Assembly (NCBI GenBank): GCA_950097245.1
Contig: CATNCS010000016.1
Span: 1 to 40,279 of the forward strand
Origin: an uncultured Oscillospiraceae bacterium
Lineage (GTDB): Bacteria > Bacillota > Clostridia > Oscillospirales > Oscillospiraceae
Length of the DNA: 40,279 nt
Direction of reading: 5' to 3'
The notes under the pieces were generated by a model. It was not told where the DNA came from, did no database searches, and saw nothing but the letters and a program-made list of their open reading frames with translations. Positions within the stretch are counted from its first letter, which is position 1; every line of letters starts with the position of its first letter. Below are positions 8,255 to 18,217 of this stretch, piece by piece. Made by a program: the position numbers and the translations under genes.

Positions 8255-8348
8255 TTCGCCGTTGTGAATCAGGAAAACCCTTGCGGGGCAGCATGTTAAG
8301 AAAGTGTATAAAATAGAGCGTTTCCTCTTTAGTCGGAGGCACACGCCC

Positions 8349-8376
8349 TTGACTTTGCCGCCAATGTTGTTATAAT
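8349..8376 (+). promoter_or_regulatory. Promoter of the ATP synthase operon
   Basis: TTGACT at 8349-8354, a 16-bp spacer and TATAAT at 8371-8376, 61 bp before the atpB start codon. No other gene, in particular no atpI, lies between the pyrophosphatase and atpB. Confidence 0.75.
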
Positions 8377-8437
8377 GTGGGAGGATTGAGGTCCCGCGTC
8401 GGCGGGCCGCCAACAAGTGTGCAAAAGAAGGGATGTT

Positions 8438-9244
8438 ATGAAGCAACACAAAAAAGCTCTGGCAGTATGGATCGGGGCGACGCTGGTCCTGTTGGCCGGG
8501 GCGCTGCTGGCCGGATCGCCAGGGCGGTCAGAGAGTGTTCAGGAGGCCATGCGGGACGCGGTTCTGCACAACGTCAACCAGATTGACCTCCTGGGGTTGA
8601 AGGCGGTAAATCCCGGCTTGATTTCCGCCTTTCTGGTGACGGCGGCGCTGCTGCTGGCCGCTGCTGTCATACGGGTTCTGGTAATTCCGCGTTTCCGGTA
8701 TAAGCCGGGAAAATTTCAGCTGGTGCTGGAGGAGGCTGTCAGCCTGTTCAGCGGCATGGCCAGGGAGGGGAGCCCCCACCGCTGCGGCTTTTTAGGGGCG
8801 TATATTTTTGCCGCCGGCGCCTTTATCTTTGTGGGGACCCTCTTTGAGCTGCTGGGGATCCAGGCCATTACGGTGCACGGCCACCCCATCACCCTGCCCG
8901 CCCCCCTGTCTGACGTGAACGCCGCCATCGCCATGGGCACCCTGTCCTACCTGGTCATCCTCTCGGGCGGCATTGCCGGCAACGGCGTGAAGGGAATCGG
9001 CAAAACGCTGAAGGAGTTCTCACTGCCCATCTCCATGAGCTTCCGTCTGTTCGGCGCGCTGCTCAGCGGCCTTCTGGTGACGGAGCTGGTGTATTACTAC
9101 ATCACGTTAAGTTTTATTCTTCCGGTGATTGTCGGGGTGCTGTTTACGCTGCTCCATGCCCTGATTCAGACCTACGTGCTTACCATGCTGGTTTCTATGT
9201 ATTACGGCGAGGTGTCTGAGCCGTCACATAAAAAGAAGCATTGA
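8438..9244 (+). CDS. atpB: F0F1 ATP synthase subunit a
   Basis: 268 residues from the ATG at 8438, with an AGAAGGGA ribosome binding site. The membrane stator subunit forms the two ion half-channels against the c-ring. The essential arginine is present as R203 in SMSFRLFGALLSG, and Q244 in the last helix (ALIQTYVLTMLVSMYY) matches the conserved Gln of the family. PLSDVNAAIAMGTLSYL (about residues 156-172) is the standard helix-4 motif. The first 25 residues form an extra N-terminal hydrophobic helix. First gene of atpB-E-F-(delta'-alpha)-G-D-C. Confidence 0.95.
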   Translation: MKQHKKALAVWIGATLVLLAGALLAGSPGRSESVQEAMRDAVLHNVNQIDLLGLKAVNPGLISAFLVTAALLLAAAVIRVLVIPRFRYKPGKFQLVLEEAVSLFSGMAREGSPHRCGFLGAYIFAAGAFIFVGTLFELLGIQAITVHGHPITLPAPLSDVNAAIAMGTLSYLVILSGGIAGNGVKGIGKTLKEFSLPISMSFRLFGALLSGLLVTELVYYYITLSFILPVIVGVLFTLLHALIQTYVLTMLVSMYYGEVSEPSHKKKH

Positions 9245-9283
9245 GATTCCATAAAACAACTAATCAATTTGGAGGGTTCACCT

Positions 9284-9646
9284 ATGAACAGGCTGTTGAA
9301 AAGAACATTTTTCTTTGGATTGGTACTGATGCTGTCTCTGGCCCTGGCGGTTCCCGCCTTTGCCGACGAGGCGTCCGCCTCAGAGGGGGAGACCGCCGTT
9401 TCTGAGGCGGGGGAGGACAACACCGTGGGCCTGAAGGCCATCGCTGTGGCTCTGGCCATCGGCATCGCCGCCGGCGGCGGCGGAATTGGCATGGGACTGG
9501 CCACCGCCAAGTCGGCGGAGGGCATCTCCCGCCAGCCCGAGGCGGAGGGCAAGATCCGGACTATGATGATGCTGGGTCTGGTCTTCATTGAAACGGCCAT
9601 CATCTACGCGCTGCTGGTGGTCATTCTGATTATCTTCGTGTTGTAA
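9284..9646 (+). CDS. atpE: F0F1 ATP synthase subunit c, with N-terminal signal-like extension
   Basis: 120 residues from the ATG at 9284, with GGAGGG eight bases upstream; typical c subunits are 70-90. The first 27 residues (positive start, hydrophobic core, VPAFA then D28) look like a cleavable signal peptide. A short acidic segment and the two-helix hairpin (about 48-120) follow, with the polar loop RQPEAEGK. The ion-carrying carboxylate is E103 in FIETAIIYAL. The position of the Na+-coordinating Gln of Ilyobacter-type rings is M70 here, while the Glu-Thr and downstream Tyr are kept. I therefore favour proton coupling, with caution. The in-frame extension to 9269 lacks ribosome binding site support. 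Confidence 0.93.
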   Translation: MNRLLKRTFFFGLVLMLSLALAVPAFADEASASEGETAVSEAGEDNTVGLKAIAVALAIGIAAGGGGIGMGLATAKSAEGISRQPEAEGKIRTMMMLGLVFIETAIIYALLVVILIIFVL

Positions 9647-9661
9647 GGCAGGTGGTACACA

Positions 9662-10144
9662 ATGCCTTTGAATATTGATTTGCAGCAGATTTTACTGCAC
9701 TGGATGAATCTGGCTATCCTCACCGGCGGACTGTACTTTCTGCTGTACAAGCCGGTGAAGGCGTTTATGGTCAAGCGGGAGGAGTATTACCGCAAGCTGG
9801 ACGAGGAGGCTGCCGCCAGGCTGGCGGAGGCGGAGCGGATCAAGGCGGAGTGCCAGGCCAAGCTGGACGAGGCCGATGAGGAGATCCGCCAGGAGCGGGT
9901 TCGCGCCCAGCAGTCCATTCAGCAGTCCACCGAGGACCAGCTGGCTCAGGCGAAGGAGCAGGCCCGGCAGATTGTGGCCCACGCCCAGACCGAGGCGGAG
10001 CACAGCCGGGAGAGAGCGCTCCGGGAGTCTCAGCGGGAGTTGCGGAAGCTGGCCGCCCAGGCTACCCGGAAGCTGGCCTTCCATGCTGATCCCTTCGACC
10101 AGTTCTTAGACCTGGCGGAGGAGGGGGAAGAGTATGAGGAGTGA
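9662..10144 (+). CDS. atpF: F0F1 ATP synthase subunit b
   Basis: 160 residues, a normal length for a bacterial b subunit. One N-terminal membrane helix (LHWMNLAILTGGLYFLLYKPV, residues about 12-32) is followed by a long charged amphipathic helix for the dimeric peripheral stalk (residues about 35-140, rich in E, A, R, Q). The C-terminal tail is short and acidic, without a delta domain, so this is not the b-delta fusion known from mycobacteria. It starts 15 bp after atpE. Its end overlaps the start of the delta'-alpha gene by 11 bases, indicating coupled translation. Confidence 0.93.
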   Translation: MPLNIDLQQILLHWMNLAILTGGLYFLLYKPVKAFMVKREEYYRKLDEEAAARLAEAERIKAECQAKLDEADEEIRQERVRAQQSIQQSTEDQLAQAKEQARQIVAHAQTEAEHSRERALRESQRELRKLAAQATRKLAFHADPFDQFLDLAEEGEEYEE

Positions 10145-11894
10145 CAGAAGCCGCCTGACTGCGGAGCTGCGCAGCGCCAAAGAGCCCTCTACAGAGCAGA
10201 AGCAGCGCTTTGCCGACTTCCTGTCCAAGAAATACAGGCGCAAGGTTCCCCTGCGCTGGGAGCAGGATGACTCTCTGAAGTCCGGCTTCCGCCTTCAGGT
10301 GGGCTCCGACGTCTACGACTGGAGTCTGGACGGACGAATCCGCCAGTTCCAGGACTATCTCCGCCAGCTTCAGCCGGGACAGCAGGACCTGATGCCCCTG
10401 ATGCGCCAGGCCGTGGAGGACTGGTCCCTGGCTGTGGTGCCTGAGGAGATCGGAACAGTGCTCACTGTGGACAGCGAGATTGCCACGGTGGGGGGGCTGG
10501 AGCACGCCCAGTACGGCGAGATTCTGCTGTTTACCGGCGGAATCCGGGGCATGGTCCAGGACCTGCGCCGGGGGGAGCTGAGCTGTGTCGTCTTTGGCGA
10601 CGCGGAGGAAATCAGTGCGGGCAGCATTGTCCGCCGTACCAAGAAGACCGCAGGCGTGCCGGTGGGCGAGGGCTTTCTGGGCCGGGTGGTGGATGCCCTG
10701 GGCGTCCCCATCGACGGCAAGGGCCGCATCCAGGCGGAGGGCCGCCGGCCCATTGAGGCCCCGGCCCCCGGTATTCTGGACCGCCAGCCCGTCAATACCC
10801 CTATGGAGACCGGCCTGCTGGCCATCGACTCCATGTTTCCCATCGGCCGGGGCCAGCGTGAGCTGATTATCGGCGACCGTCAGACGGGCAAAACCGCCAT
10901 CGCGCTGGACACCATCCTGAACCAGAAGGGGAAGGACGTGGTGTGCATCTATGTGGCTATCGGCCAGAAGACCAGCTCCATCGCTCAGATGGTGGAAAAT
11001 CTGTCCCGGCGGGGAGCTATGGATTATACAACGGTCATCAGCGCTCCGGCGGGAGCGTCGGCCGCTCTGCAGTACATCGCCCCCTACGCCGGCTGCGCCC
11101 TGGGGGAGTACTTTATGTACCAGGGCCGGGATGTGCTTATCATCTACGACGACCTCAGCAAGCACGCGGTGGCCTACCGGGCGCTGTCTCTGCTCATGGG
11201 CCGGTCTCCCGGCCGCGAGGCCTACCCCGGCGACGTGTTCTACCTCCACTCCCGGCTGCTGGAGCGGGCCGCCCACCTCAGCGACGAGCTGGGGGGCGGC
11301 AGCATGACCGCCCTGCCCATCGCCGAGACCCAGGCGGGGGACGTGTCCGCCTATATTCCCACCAACATCATCTCCATCACCGACGGGCAGATCTTTCTGG
11401 AGAGCGATCTGTTCTTCTCCGGCCAGCGGCCCGCCGTCAATGTGGGCCTGTCCGTCTCCCGTGTGGGGGGCGACGCCCAGACCAAGGCCATGAAGAAGGC
11501 GGCGGGCACCCTCCGCCTGGAGCTGGCCCAGTACCGGGAGATGGAGGTCTTTACCCAGTTCTCCAGCGACCTGGACGAGGCCACCAAACGCCAGCTGGTC
11601 TACGGCCAGGGCCTGATGCGGCTGCTGCGCCAGCCCCAGTACCATCCCCTGGCTCAGCACCAGCAGGTGATCCTGCTGGTCAGCGCCCTGGGCCATGTGA
11701 TGCAGGATGTTCCCCTGGACGATATCGACCGCTTTGAGGACGGCCTGCTGGCCGCTATTGAGGAGCAGGTCCCGGACCTGTGCCGGCGGATCGACATGAC
11801 CGGCCAGCTGGAGCCGGAGGACCGGGAGGAGATTGTGGAGCTGGCGAAGGAGTTCCTGGAGGACTTCCAGTCCGGCGGAAAGCGCGGTGGCTGA
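10134..11894 (+). CDS. atpA: ATP synthase alpha subunit fused at its N terminus to the C-terminal domain of subunit delta
   Basis: 586 residues; normal alpha is about 500. Residues about 1-78 match the C-terminal domain of delta (OSCP). LSKKYRRKVPLRWEQDDSL, then GFRLQVGSDVYDWSLDGRI and a final helix, align with the delta pattern of a KKV-L strand, a conserved D-S, G-hydrophobic-G, and D-S-GR. The roughly 100-residue N-terminal helical domain of delta is missing, and no separate atpH lies in the operon. Alpha proper begins near residue 85 and is intact: Walker A GDRQTGKT (247-254), a VGLSVSRVGG arginine-finger segment and a full C-terminal domain. The start overlaps atpF by 11 bases; no frameshift is involved. 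An in-frame ATG at 10392 (codon 87) would give a 500-residue normal alpha. Confidence 0.93.
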   Translation: MRSDRSRLTAELRSAKEPSTEQKQRFADFLSKKYRRKVPLRWEQDDSLKSGFRLQVGSDVYDWSLDGRIRQFQDYLRQLQPGQQDLMPLMRQAVEDWSLAVVPEEIGTVLTVDSEIATVGGLEHAQYGEILLFTGGIRGMVQDLRRGELSCVVFGDAEEISAGSIVRRTKKTAGVPVGEGFLGRVVDALGVPIDGKGRIQAEGRRPIEAPAPGILDRQPVNTPMETGLLAIDSMFPIGRGQRELIIGDRQTGKTAIALDTILNQKGKDVVCIYVAIGQKTSSIAQMVENLSRRGAMDYTTVISAPAGASAALQYIAPYAGCALGEYFMYQGRDVLIIYDDLSKHAVAYRALSLLMGRSPGREAYPGDVFYLHSRLLERAAHLSDELGGGSMTALPIAETQAGDVSAYIPTNIISITDGQIFLESDLFFSGQRPAVNVGLSVSRVGGDAQTKAMKKAAGTLRLELAQYREMEVFTQFSSDLDEATKRQLVYGQGLMRLLRQPQYHPLAQHQQVILLVSALGHVMQDVPLDDIDRFEDGLLAAIEEQVPDLCRRIDMTGQLEPEDREEIVELAKEFLEDFQSGGKRGG

Positions 11895-11895
11895 G

Positions 11896-14196
<2,301 letters not shown>

Positions 14197-14197
<1 letters not shown>

Positions 14198-14610
14198 TGG
14201 ATACCTTTCAGGTGCATATCCTTGCCGCGGACAAGACCTTTTATGAGGGCCCCTGCGTCAGCCTGACCATCCCCACCAGCGACGGGGAGCAGGGCATTCT
14301 GGCCCACCACAGCAGCATGATCGCCGCTGTCCAGCCCGGCACCCTGCGCTACCAGGCGCCGGGGGAGGAGACCAGGCTGGCCGCCGTCTCGCCGGGGATG
14401 GTGAAGGTGGAGGACGACGACGTGCTGGTGCTGGTGGACTCCGCCGAGCGGCCGGAGGAGATCGACGTGGTTCGGGCCCAGCGGGAGATTGAGGAGGCCC
14501 GGGAGGCGCTGCTGCAGAAGCGGAGCCGCCAGGAGCACCAGATCGCCCAGGCCACCATGGCCCGGGCCCTGAACCGCCTGCGGGTGAAAAACATGGGCAT
14601 CGGACGGTAA
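14197..14610 (+). CDS. atpC: F0F1 ATP synthase epsilon subunit
   Basis: 137 residues. N-terminal beta-sandwich (about 1-85) with the family motifs DGEQGILAHHSSMIAAVQPG and VSPGMVKVEDDDVLVLVDSAE, then a two-helix C-terminal domain (about 88-137) rich in E, R and Q. Binds gamma and the c-ring and, in the family, can inhibit ATP hydrolysis. The ATG overlaps the last base of the atpD stop codon. Last ATP synthase gene of the operon; a DUF2971 gene follows 15 bp later. Confidence 0.94.
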
Positions 14611-14625
14611 CGGAAGGGGGGCCCT

Positions 14626-15447
14626 ATGAACTGCCAAGATATCCTCTATCACTATACTGATTTTAAGGCAGTGGACGGCATTCTGCGCCAGGCCCAGCTC
14701 CGGGTGAACAACGTGCTGCGCATGAATGACTCGGCGGAGATGCGCCACTTCATGAACGGACTGTCTACCGCGGTGGCCCAGCGGCTGGAGGAGAACGGAG
14801 ACAGAGAGCGGGCCGGACAGATCCACGCCCTGTTCCGGGAGGAGATGAAAAAGGAGTACTCCGCCTTTGCCGCCTGCTTCTCCTTCCACCGGGACGACGC
14901 CGCCCAGTGGGAGCGGTACGGCAACCGGGGCCGGGGCGTGTGCATCGCCTTCCGGCGGGAGTATCTGGAGGAGATGGCAGTGGGCGCCCTGTCCCTGCAG
15001 ATGGTGTTCTATCAGAACGACATGACCGGGCACCCTATGGTAGAGGTCTTTTACAACCTGATGAGACAGGGGGCGGACCTGTCCGGGGAGGAGATCAGGC
15101 GGGCCATGCACGACGCCTGGGCTTGCTCGGTGTCCTTCAAGCACCCATCCTTCCGCTCAGAGTATGAGATGCGGCTGGTGGTCTCCCCCTTCGGCAAGGA
15201 GGAGCTGGACATCCAGCCCTGCTACCACGTGTCCAAGGAGAGGATTAAGAAATACTACCCTCTGGACCTGCGGTCCATGTGTGAGACGGCCGGGATTGGG
15301 ATGGAGGACTTGGTTACCGAGCTGATTATCGGTCCGGATTCCACCCAGTCTGTGGCTATTTTTCAGGACTACCTGCGGGACAACGGCCTGAACCGCCTGG
15401 CGGAGAGAGTGTCTCTGTCGGACTGTCCTCTGCGGGTGCCTATTTGA
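14626..15447 (+). CDS. DUF2971 family protein of unknown function
   Basis: 273 residues, soluble, no membrane segment. It has the DUF2971 layout. LYHYTDFKAVDGILRQAQLRVNNVLRMNDSAEM at the N terminus corresponds to the family's strand-helix-strand start with the ND-E motif. A central SFHRDDAAQWERYGNRGRGVCIAF (about residues 84-107) and a later HPSFRSEYEMRLV (about 167-179) follow. The spaced His-Tyr, W-RYG and E-R motifs resemble an enzyme active site, but no activity is established for this family as far as I know. It starts at an ATG with GGAAGGGGGG upstream, 15 bp after atpC and before a terminator-like hairpin, so it probably shares the ATP synthase transcript. A functional link is not implied by position alone. 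Confidence 0.7.
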   Translation: MNCQDILYHYTDFKAVDGILRQAQLRVNNVLRMNDSAEMRHFMNGLSTAVAQRLEENGDRERAGQIHALFREEMKKEYSAFAACFSFHRDDAAQWERYGNRGRGVCIAFRREYLEEMAVGALSLQMVFYQNDMTGHPMVEVFYNLMRQGADLSGEEIRRAMHDAWACSVSFKHPSFRSEYEMRLVVSPFGKEELDIQPCYHVSKERIKKYYPLDLRSMCETAGIGMEDLVTELIIGPDSTQSVAIFQDYLRDNGLNRLAERVSLSDCPLRVPI

Positions 15448-15459
15448 CGGCGAAGAGAC

Positions 15460-15492
15460 AGCGTCCCACCGGGCGCTGCCTTTCGTTTTTTC
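15460..15492 (+). terminator. Putative terminator of the ATP synthase/DUF2971 transcript
   Basis: A 7-bp stem (AGCGTCC 15460-15466 with GGGCGCT 15471-15477, one G-U pair), a 4-nt loop, and a U-rich tail with six Ts at 15486-15491. The tail runs straight into the rpoN -35 box. Confidence 0.55.
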
Positions 15493-15521
15493 TTGACAAT
15501 TTTACGCTGCCGCCCTAAAAT
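15493..15521 (+). promoter_or_regulatory. rpoN promoter
   Basis: TTGACA at 15493-15498, a 17-bp spacer and TAAAAT at 15516-15521, 31 bp before the rpoN start codon. Confidence 0.75.
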
Positions 15522-15552
15522 ATTGACAGAGAAAATAAGGGAGGGCGCGCCC

Positions 15553-16899
15553 ATGGAACTCCAGCAGACACAGACACAGAAATTAAGCCAGCGGCAGCTG
15601 TACAGCGTGGAGCTGCTGCGGCTGAGCACCCTGGAGCTGGAGGCCTATGTCCGGGATCTGGCCCAGGAAAATCCCCTGGTAGAGCTGGAGGAGACCAGTC
15701 CCGCCCCCCAGGCGGAGGACCGGGGCGACCTGCTGGGCCGCCTGCGCTGGCTGGAGGACAACGACCGCCAGAATTGGTTTTACCAGCGGTTCAGCGATGA
15801 GGAGCTGGATCCTCTGGCCCGCATCGGCACCGGCGGGGGACTGGAGGAGACCCTGGTCAGCTTTTTGTCCCGCCAGCTGGACCGGCTGAAGCCGGAGGAG
15901 GAGACCGCCCGGCTGGTGCGCTACCTGATCTACTGCCTGGATGACGACGGTTATCTCCGCACGCCTCTGGAGGAGCTCTCCCGCCATGGAGCGATCCCTC
16001 TGCCCGGATTGGAGAGGGCGCTGTCTGTTCTGAAGACCCTGGAGCCGGCGGGGGTTGGGGCGGCGGAGCTGTCTGAGTGCCTGGAGCTCCAGCTGGAGCG
16101 CATCGGCGAGACAGGGCCCGCCCTGACCATTGTCCGGGAGCACCTGGAGGCTCTGGCCAGACGCCACGACAGGGTTATCGCGGCTAAGCTGGGTATCACG
16201 CCCGCCCAGGTGGAGGAGGCCCGGAAGACCATCCGGGAGCTGGACCCCCGGCCCGGCGCGGTGTTCCAGCGGACCGAGCAGGTGTGCTATACCCAGCCCG
16301 ACCTGGTGGTGGAGGAGCAGGAGGGCAGGCTGGTGGTGAAGTCTGCCCGGGGAGAGCGACCGCCCTTCCAGGTGAGCCGCTACTATCAGAAGCTGCTGGG
16401 GCAGACAGAGGACAGGGAGGTGCGGGAGTACCTCTCAGAGAAGCTGCGCCAGGCCGAAAACGTGCTGTGGGCGTCCCGGCAGCGGGGGAGCACCCTCCTG
16501 CGGTGCGCCCAGGTGATTGTGGAGCGGCAGAGCGGCTTTTTCCGCTCCGGACCTGAGGCGCTGCTCCCCCTGCGGATGGGGGAGGTGGCCCAGGAGCTGG
16601 GACTCCACGAGTCCACAGTGAGCCGGGCGGTGCGGGAGAAGTATCTCCAGTGTTCCCGGGGCCTCTACCCGCTGAGCTGGTTCTTTACCCGCTCCGCCGG
16701 GACAGGGGAGAGCCTGAGCGGCACGGCAGCCCGGAAGCTTCTGCTGCGGCTTATTGACGGGGAGGACAAGGGAAAGCCGCTGTCCGACCAGCAGCTGTCG
16801 GAGGAGATGGCCCGGGAGGGCTGTCCCATCTCCCGCAGGACTGTGGCAAAGTACCGGGAGGAGCTGGGAATTCCCAGCGCGGCGGGACGAAAGAGCTGA
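15553..16899 (+). CDS. rpoN: RNA polymerase sigma-54 factor
   Basis: 448 residues from the ATG at 15553, with a GGAGGG ribosome binding site. The N-terminal activator-interacting region I is rich in Q and L (KLSQRQLYSVELLRLSTLELEAYV, then LAQENPLVELEE). The core-binding domain follows, then a helix-turn-helix (MGEVAQELGLHESTVSRAVREKYLQ, about residues 340-365). At the C terminus is the RpoN box, SRRTVAKYREELGIP (about 427-441), which reads the -24 element. A sigma-54 regulon needs AAA+ activators; none is in the window. The in-frame extension to 15493 crosses the promoter and is rejected. Confidence 0.95.
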   Translation: MELQQTQTQKLSQRQLYSVELLRLSTLELEAYVRDLAQENPLVELEETSPAPQAEDRGDLLGRLRWLEDNDRQNWFYQRFSDEELDPLARIGTGGGLEETLVSFLSRQLDRLKPEEETARLVRYLIYCLDDDGYLRTPLEELSRHGAIPLPGLERALSVLKTLEPAGVGAAELSECLELQLERIGETGPALTIVREHLEALARRHDRVIAAKLGITPAQVEEARKTIRELDPRPGAVFQRTEQVCYTQPDLVVEEQEGRLVVKSARGERPPFQVSRYYQKLLGQTEDREVREYLSEKLRQAENVLWASRQRGSTLLRCAQVIVERQSGFFRSGPEALLPLRMGEVAQELGLHESTVSRAVREKYLQCSRGLYPLSWFFTRSAGTGESLSGTAARKLLLRLIDGEDKGKPLSDQQLSEEMAREGCPISRRTVAKYREELGIPSAAGRKS

Positions 16900-16904
16900 G
16901 AGAG

Positions 16905-16942
16905 CAGCGGCGCGGGGCCACCCCTGCGCCGCCGCTGTTTTC
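16905..16942 (+). terminator. rpoN terminator
   Basis: Stem CAGCGGCG (16905-16912)/CGCCGCTG (16930-16937) with an inner GGGG/CCCC pair, followed by TTTTC. It begins 6 bp after the rpoN stop. Confidence 0.7.
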
Positions 16943-16966
16943 TTGCCGGAAGTTTGCCGCTGCCTC

Positions 16967-16995
16967 TTGAATTTCGGCCGGGTTTGTGCTACTCT
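16967..16995 (+). promoter_or_regulatory. Possible promoter of the ROK regulator gene
   Basis: TTGAAT at 16967-16972, a 17-bp spacer and TACTCT at 16990-16995. The -10 box is weak. Confidence 0.4.
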
Positions 16996-17033
16996 AAACA
17001 ATAGCAGAGACTTTTGTAAAAGAGGCGAAAAAT

Positions 17034-18164
17034 ATGGAGCAGACGATGAATACCACCGTCATGCGGCAGACCAACCGCCGGCGGGTCTGCCAGTACATTT
17101 ACGAGAGTGTCAGGCCGGTGACCAAGCAGGAGATTGCCGGGGAGCTGTCCCTCAGCCTGCCCACAGTGACAGGCAATTTGGCTGAGCTGCTGGAGGAGGG
17201 GCTGGTGTCCTGTTCCGGGACCCAGGAGTCCACCGGGGGCAGAAAGCCGCAGACCTATGTCTTGAATCCCAGGGCCCGGGTGGCGGTGGGAATGTGCCTG
17301 CTGGACGACGGCGCCCAGCTGCTGGCCATCGACATGTGGGGAGAGGAGCTGGGCTGCCGGGAGCTGCCCATTCCCTTCGCCCACACCCCGGAGTACTATC
17401 AGGAAATCGCCCGGCATCTGGAGGAGTTTATTGACAGCTGCGGCCTGGACCGAAAGCGGCTGCTGGGGGTGGGGATCGCCATTCCCGGCATCATCGACCA
17501 GGCGGAGGGGCGGCTGGTGATGTCCCCCACGCTGGAGCTGTGGGACATCCCGCTGGAGGAAATTTACCAGCATTTCTCCCACTATCCGGCCTTTATTGAA
17601 AATACCCCCAATGCAAGCGGCTACGCCGAGCGCTGGGCCAACAGCGGGCAGACCAATGTGGTCTATCTCTCTCTGGACCGGGGAGTTGGGGGCGCCATCA
17701 TACAGGGAGACAAGCAGTATATGGGCGACCATGGCCGGGGCGGCGAGTTTGGCCACATGAGGCTGGTCCCCAACGGGCGGCAGTGCAACTGCGGACGGCG
17801 GGGCTGTGTGGAGGCCTACTGCTCCACCTCCCGGCTCAGTGTGGATCTGGGGCTGACGCTGAAGGAGTTTTTTGCTCAGCTTCAGGCGGGAGATAAGCAG
17901 GCGGCCGCCGTCTGGGAGGAGTACCGGGCCCACCTCACCGACGCTCTGGTTAATCTGCGCACCTGCTTCGACTGCGACATCATTCTGGGTGGCGCCCTGT
18001 CCCCCTACCTGGAGGGACTGCTCCCGGAGATTTGCTGGGAGCTGGGAGAGAAGACCCTTTTTGACGGGGACAGCTTTTTCCTCCATCTGGACCACTTCGG
18101 CTCCCACGGTGCCAGCGCCGGCACCGCCCTGCGGTTTATCGACGATTTTTTGCTTACATATTAA
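17034..18164 (+). CDS. ROK family transcriptional regulator (NagC/XylR type)
   Basis: 376 residues. The N-terminal winged helix-turn-helix (about 8-70; VTKQEIAGELSLSLPTVTGNLAELLEEGLV) is followed by a ROK sugar-kinase-like domain. Seen there: a GVGIAIPGIID phosphate loop, LDRGVGGAIIQ, GDHGRGGEFGHM and the ROK zinc motif CNCGRRGCVEAY (about 250-262). The segment usually reading N-D-A-N, whose Asp is the catalytic base of ROK kinases, reads ENTPNASGYAE here, so kinase activity is unlikely. This supports a repressor that senses a sugar or sugar phosphate. No sugar catabolic genes are adjacent, so the ligand is unknown. It is transcribed alone, between two terminators. Confidence 0.9.
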   Translation: MEQTMNTTVMRQTNRRRVCQYIYESVRPVTKQEIAGELSLSLPTVTGNLAELLEEGLVSCSGTQESTGGRKPQTYVLNPRARVAVGMCLLDDGAQLLAIDMWGEELGCRELPIPFAHTPEYYQEIARHLEEFIDSCGLDRKRLLGVGIAIPGIIDQAEGRLVMSPTLELWDIPLEEIYQHFSHYPAFIENTPNASGYAERWANSGQTNVVYLSLDRGVGGAIIQGDKQYMGDHGRGGEFGHMRLVPNGRQCNCGRRGCVEAYCSTSRLSVDLGLTLKEFFAQLQAGDKQAAAVWEEYRAHLTDALVNLRTCFDCDIILGGALSPYLEGLLPEICWELGEKTLFDGDSFFLHLDHFGSHGASAGTALRFIDDFLLTY

Positions 18165-18169
18165 AAGAG

Positions 18170-18198
18170 GAGGCCGGGTACTTTACGTACCCGGCCTC
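18170..18198. terminator. Bidirectional terminator between the ROK and aldo/keto reductase genes
   Basis: A perfect 12-bp stem (GAGGCCGGGTAC at 18170-18181 with 18187-18198) and a 5-nt loop, between convergent genes. The minus-strand read-out has CTCTTTTAATA after the stem; the plus side is only moderately T-rich. Confidence 0.75.
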
Positions 18199-18217
18199 TC
18201 TCCTGTGCCGGGGGAAA

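Noticed and set aside
6320-8449. 709-codon open frame antisense to the pyrophosphatase gene
   Set aside because: High GC at third positions keeps the antisense frame open. It is His/Gly/Leu-rich with no family motif, and the sense strand holds a full conserved enzyme.
10134-10400. Delta-alpha fusion as a sequencing or frameshift artefact
   Set aside because: The delta-like part and alpha share one uninterrupted frame. The missing delta N-terminal domain is not present in any frame between atpF and atpA, so no single indel restores a normal atpH.
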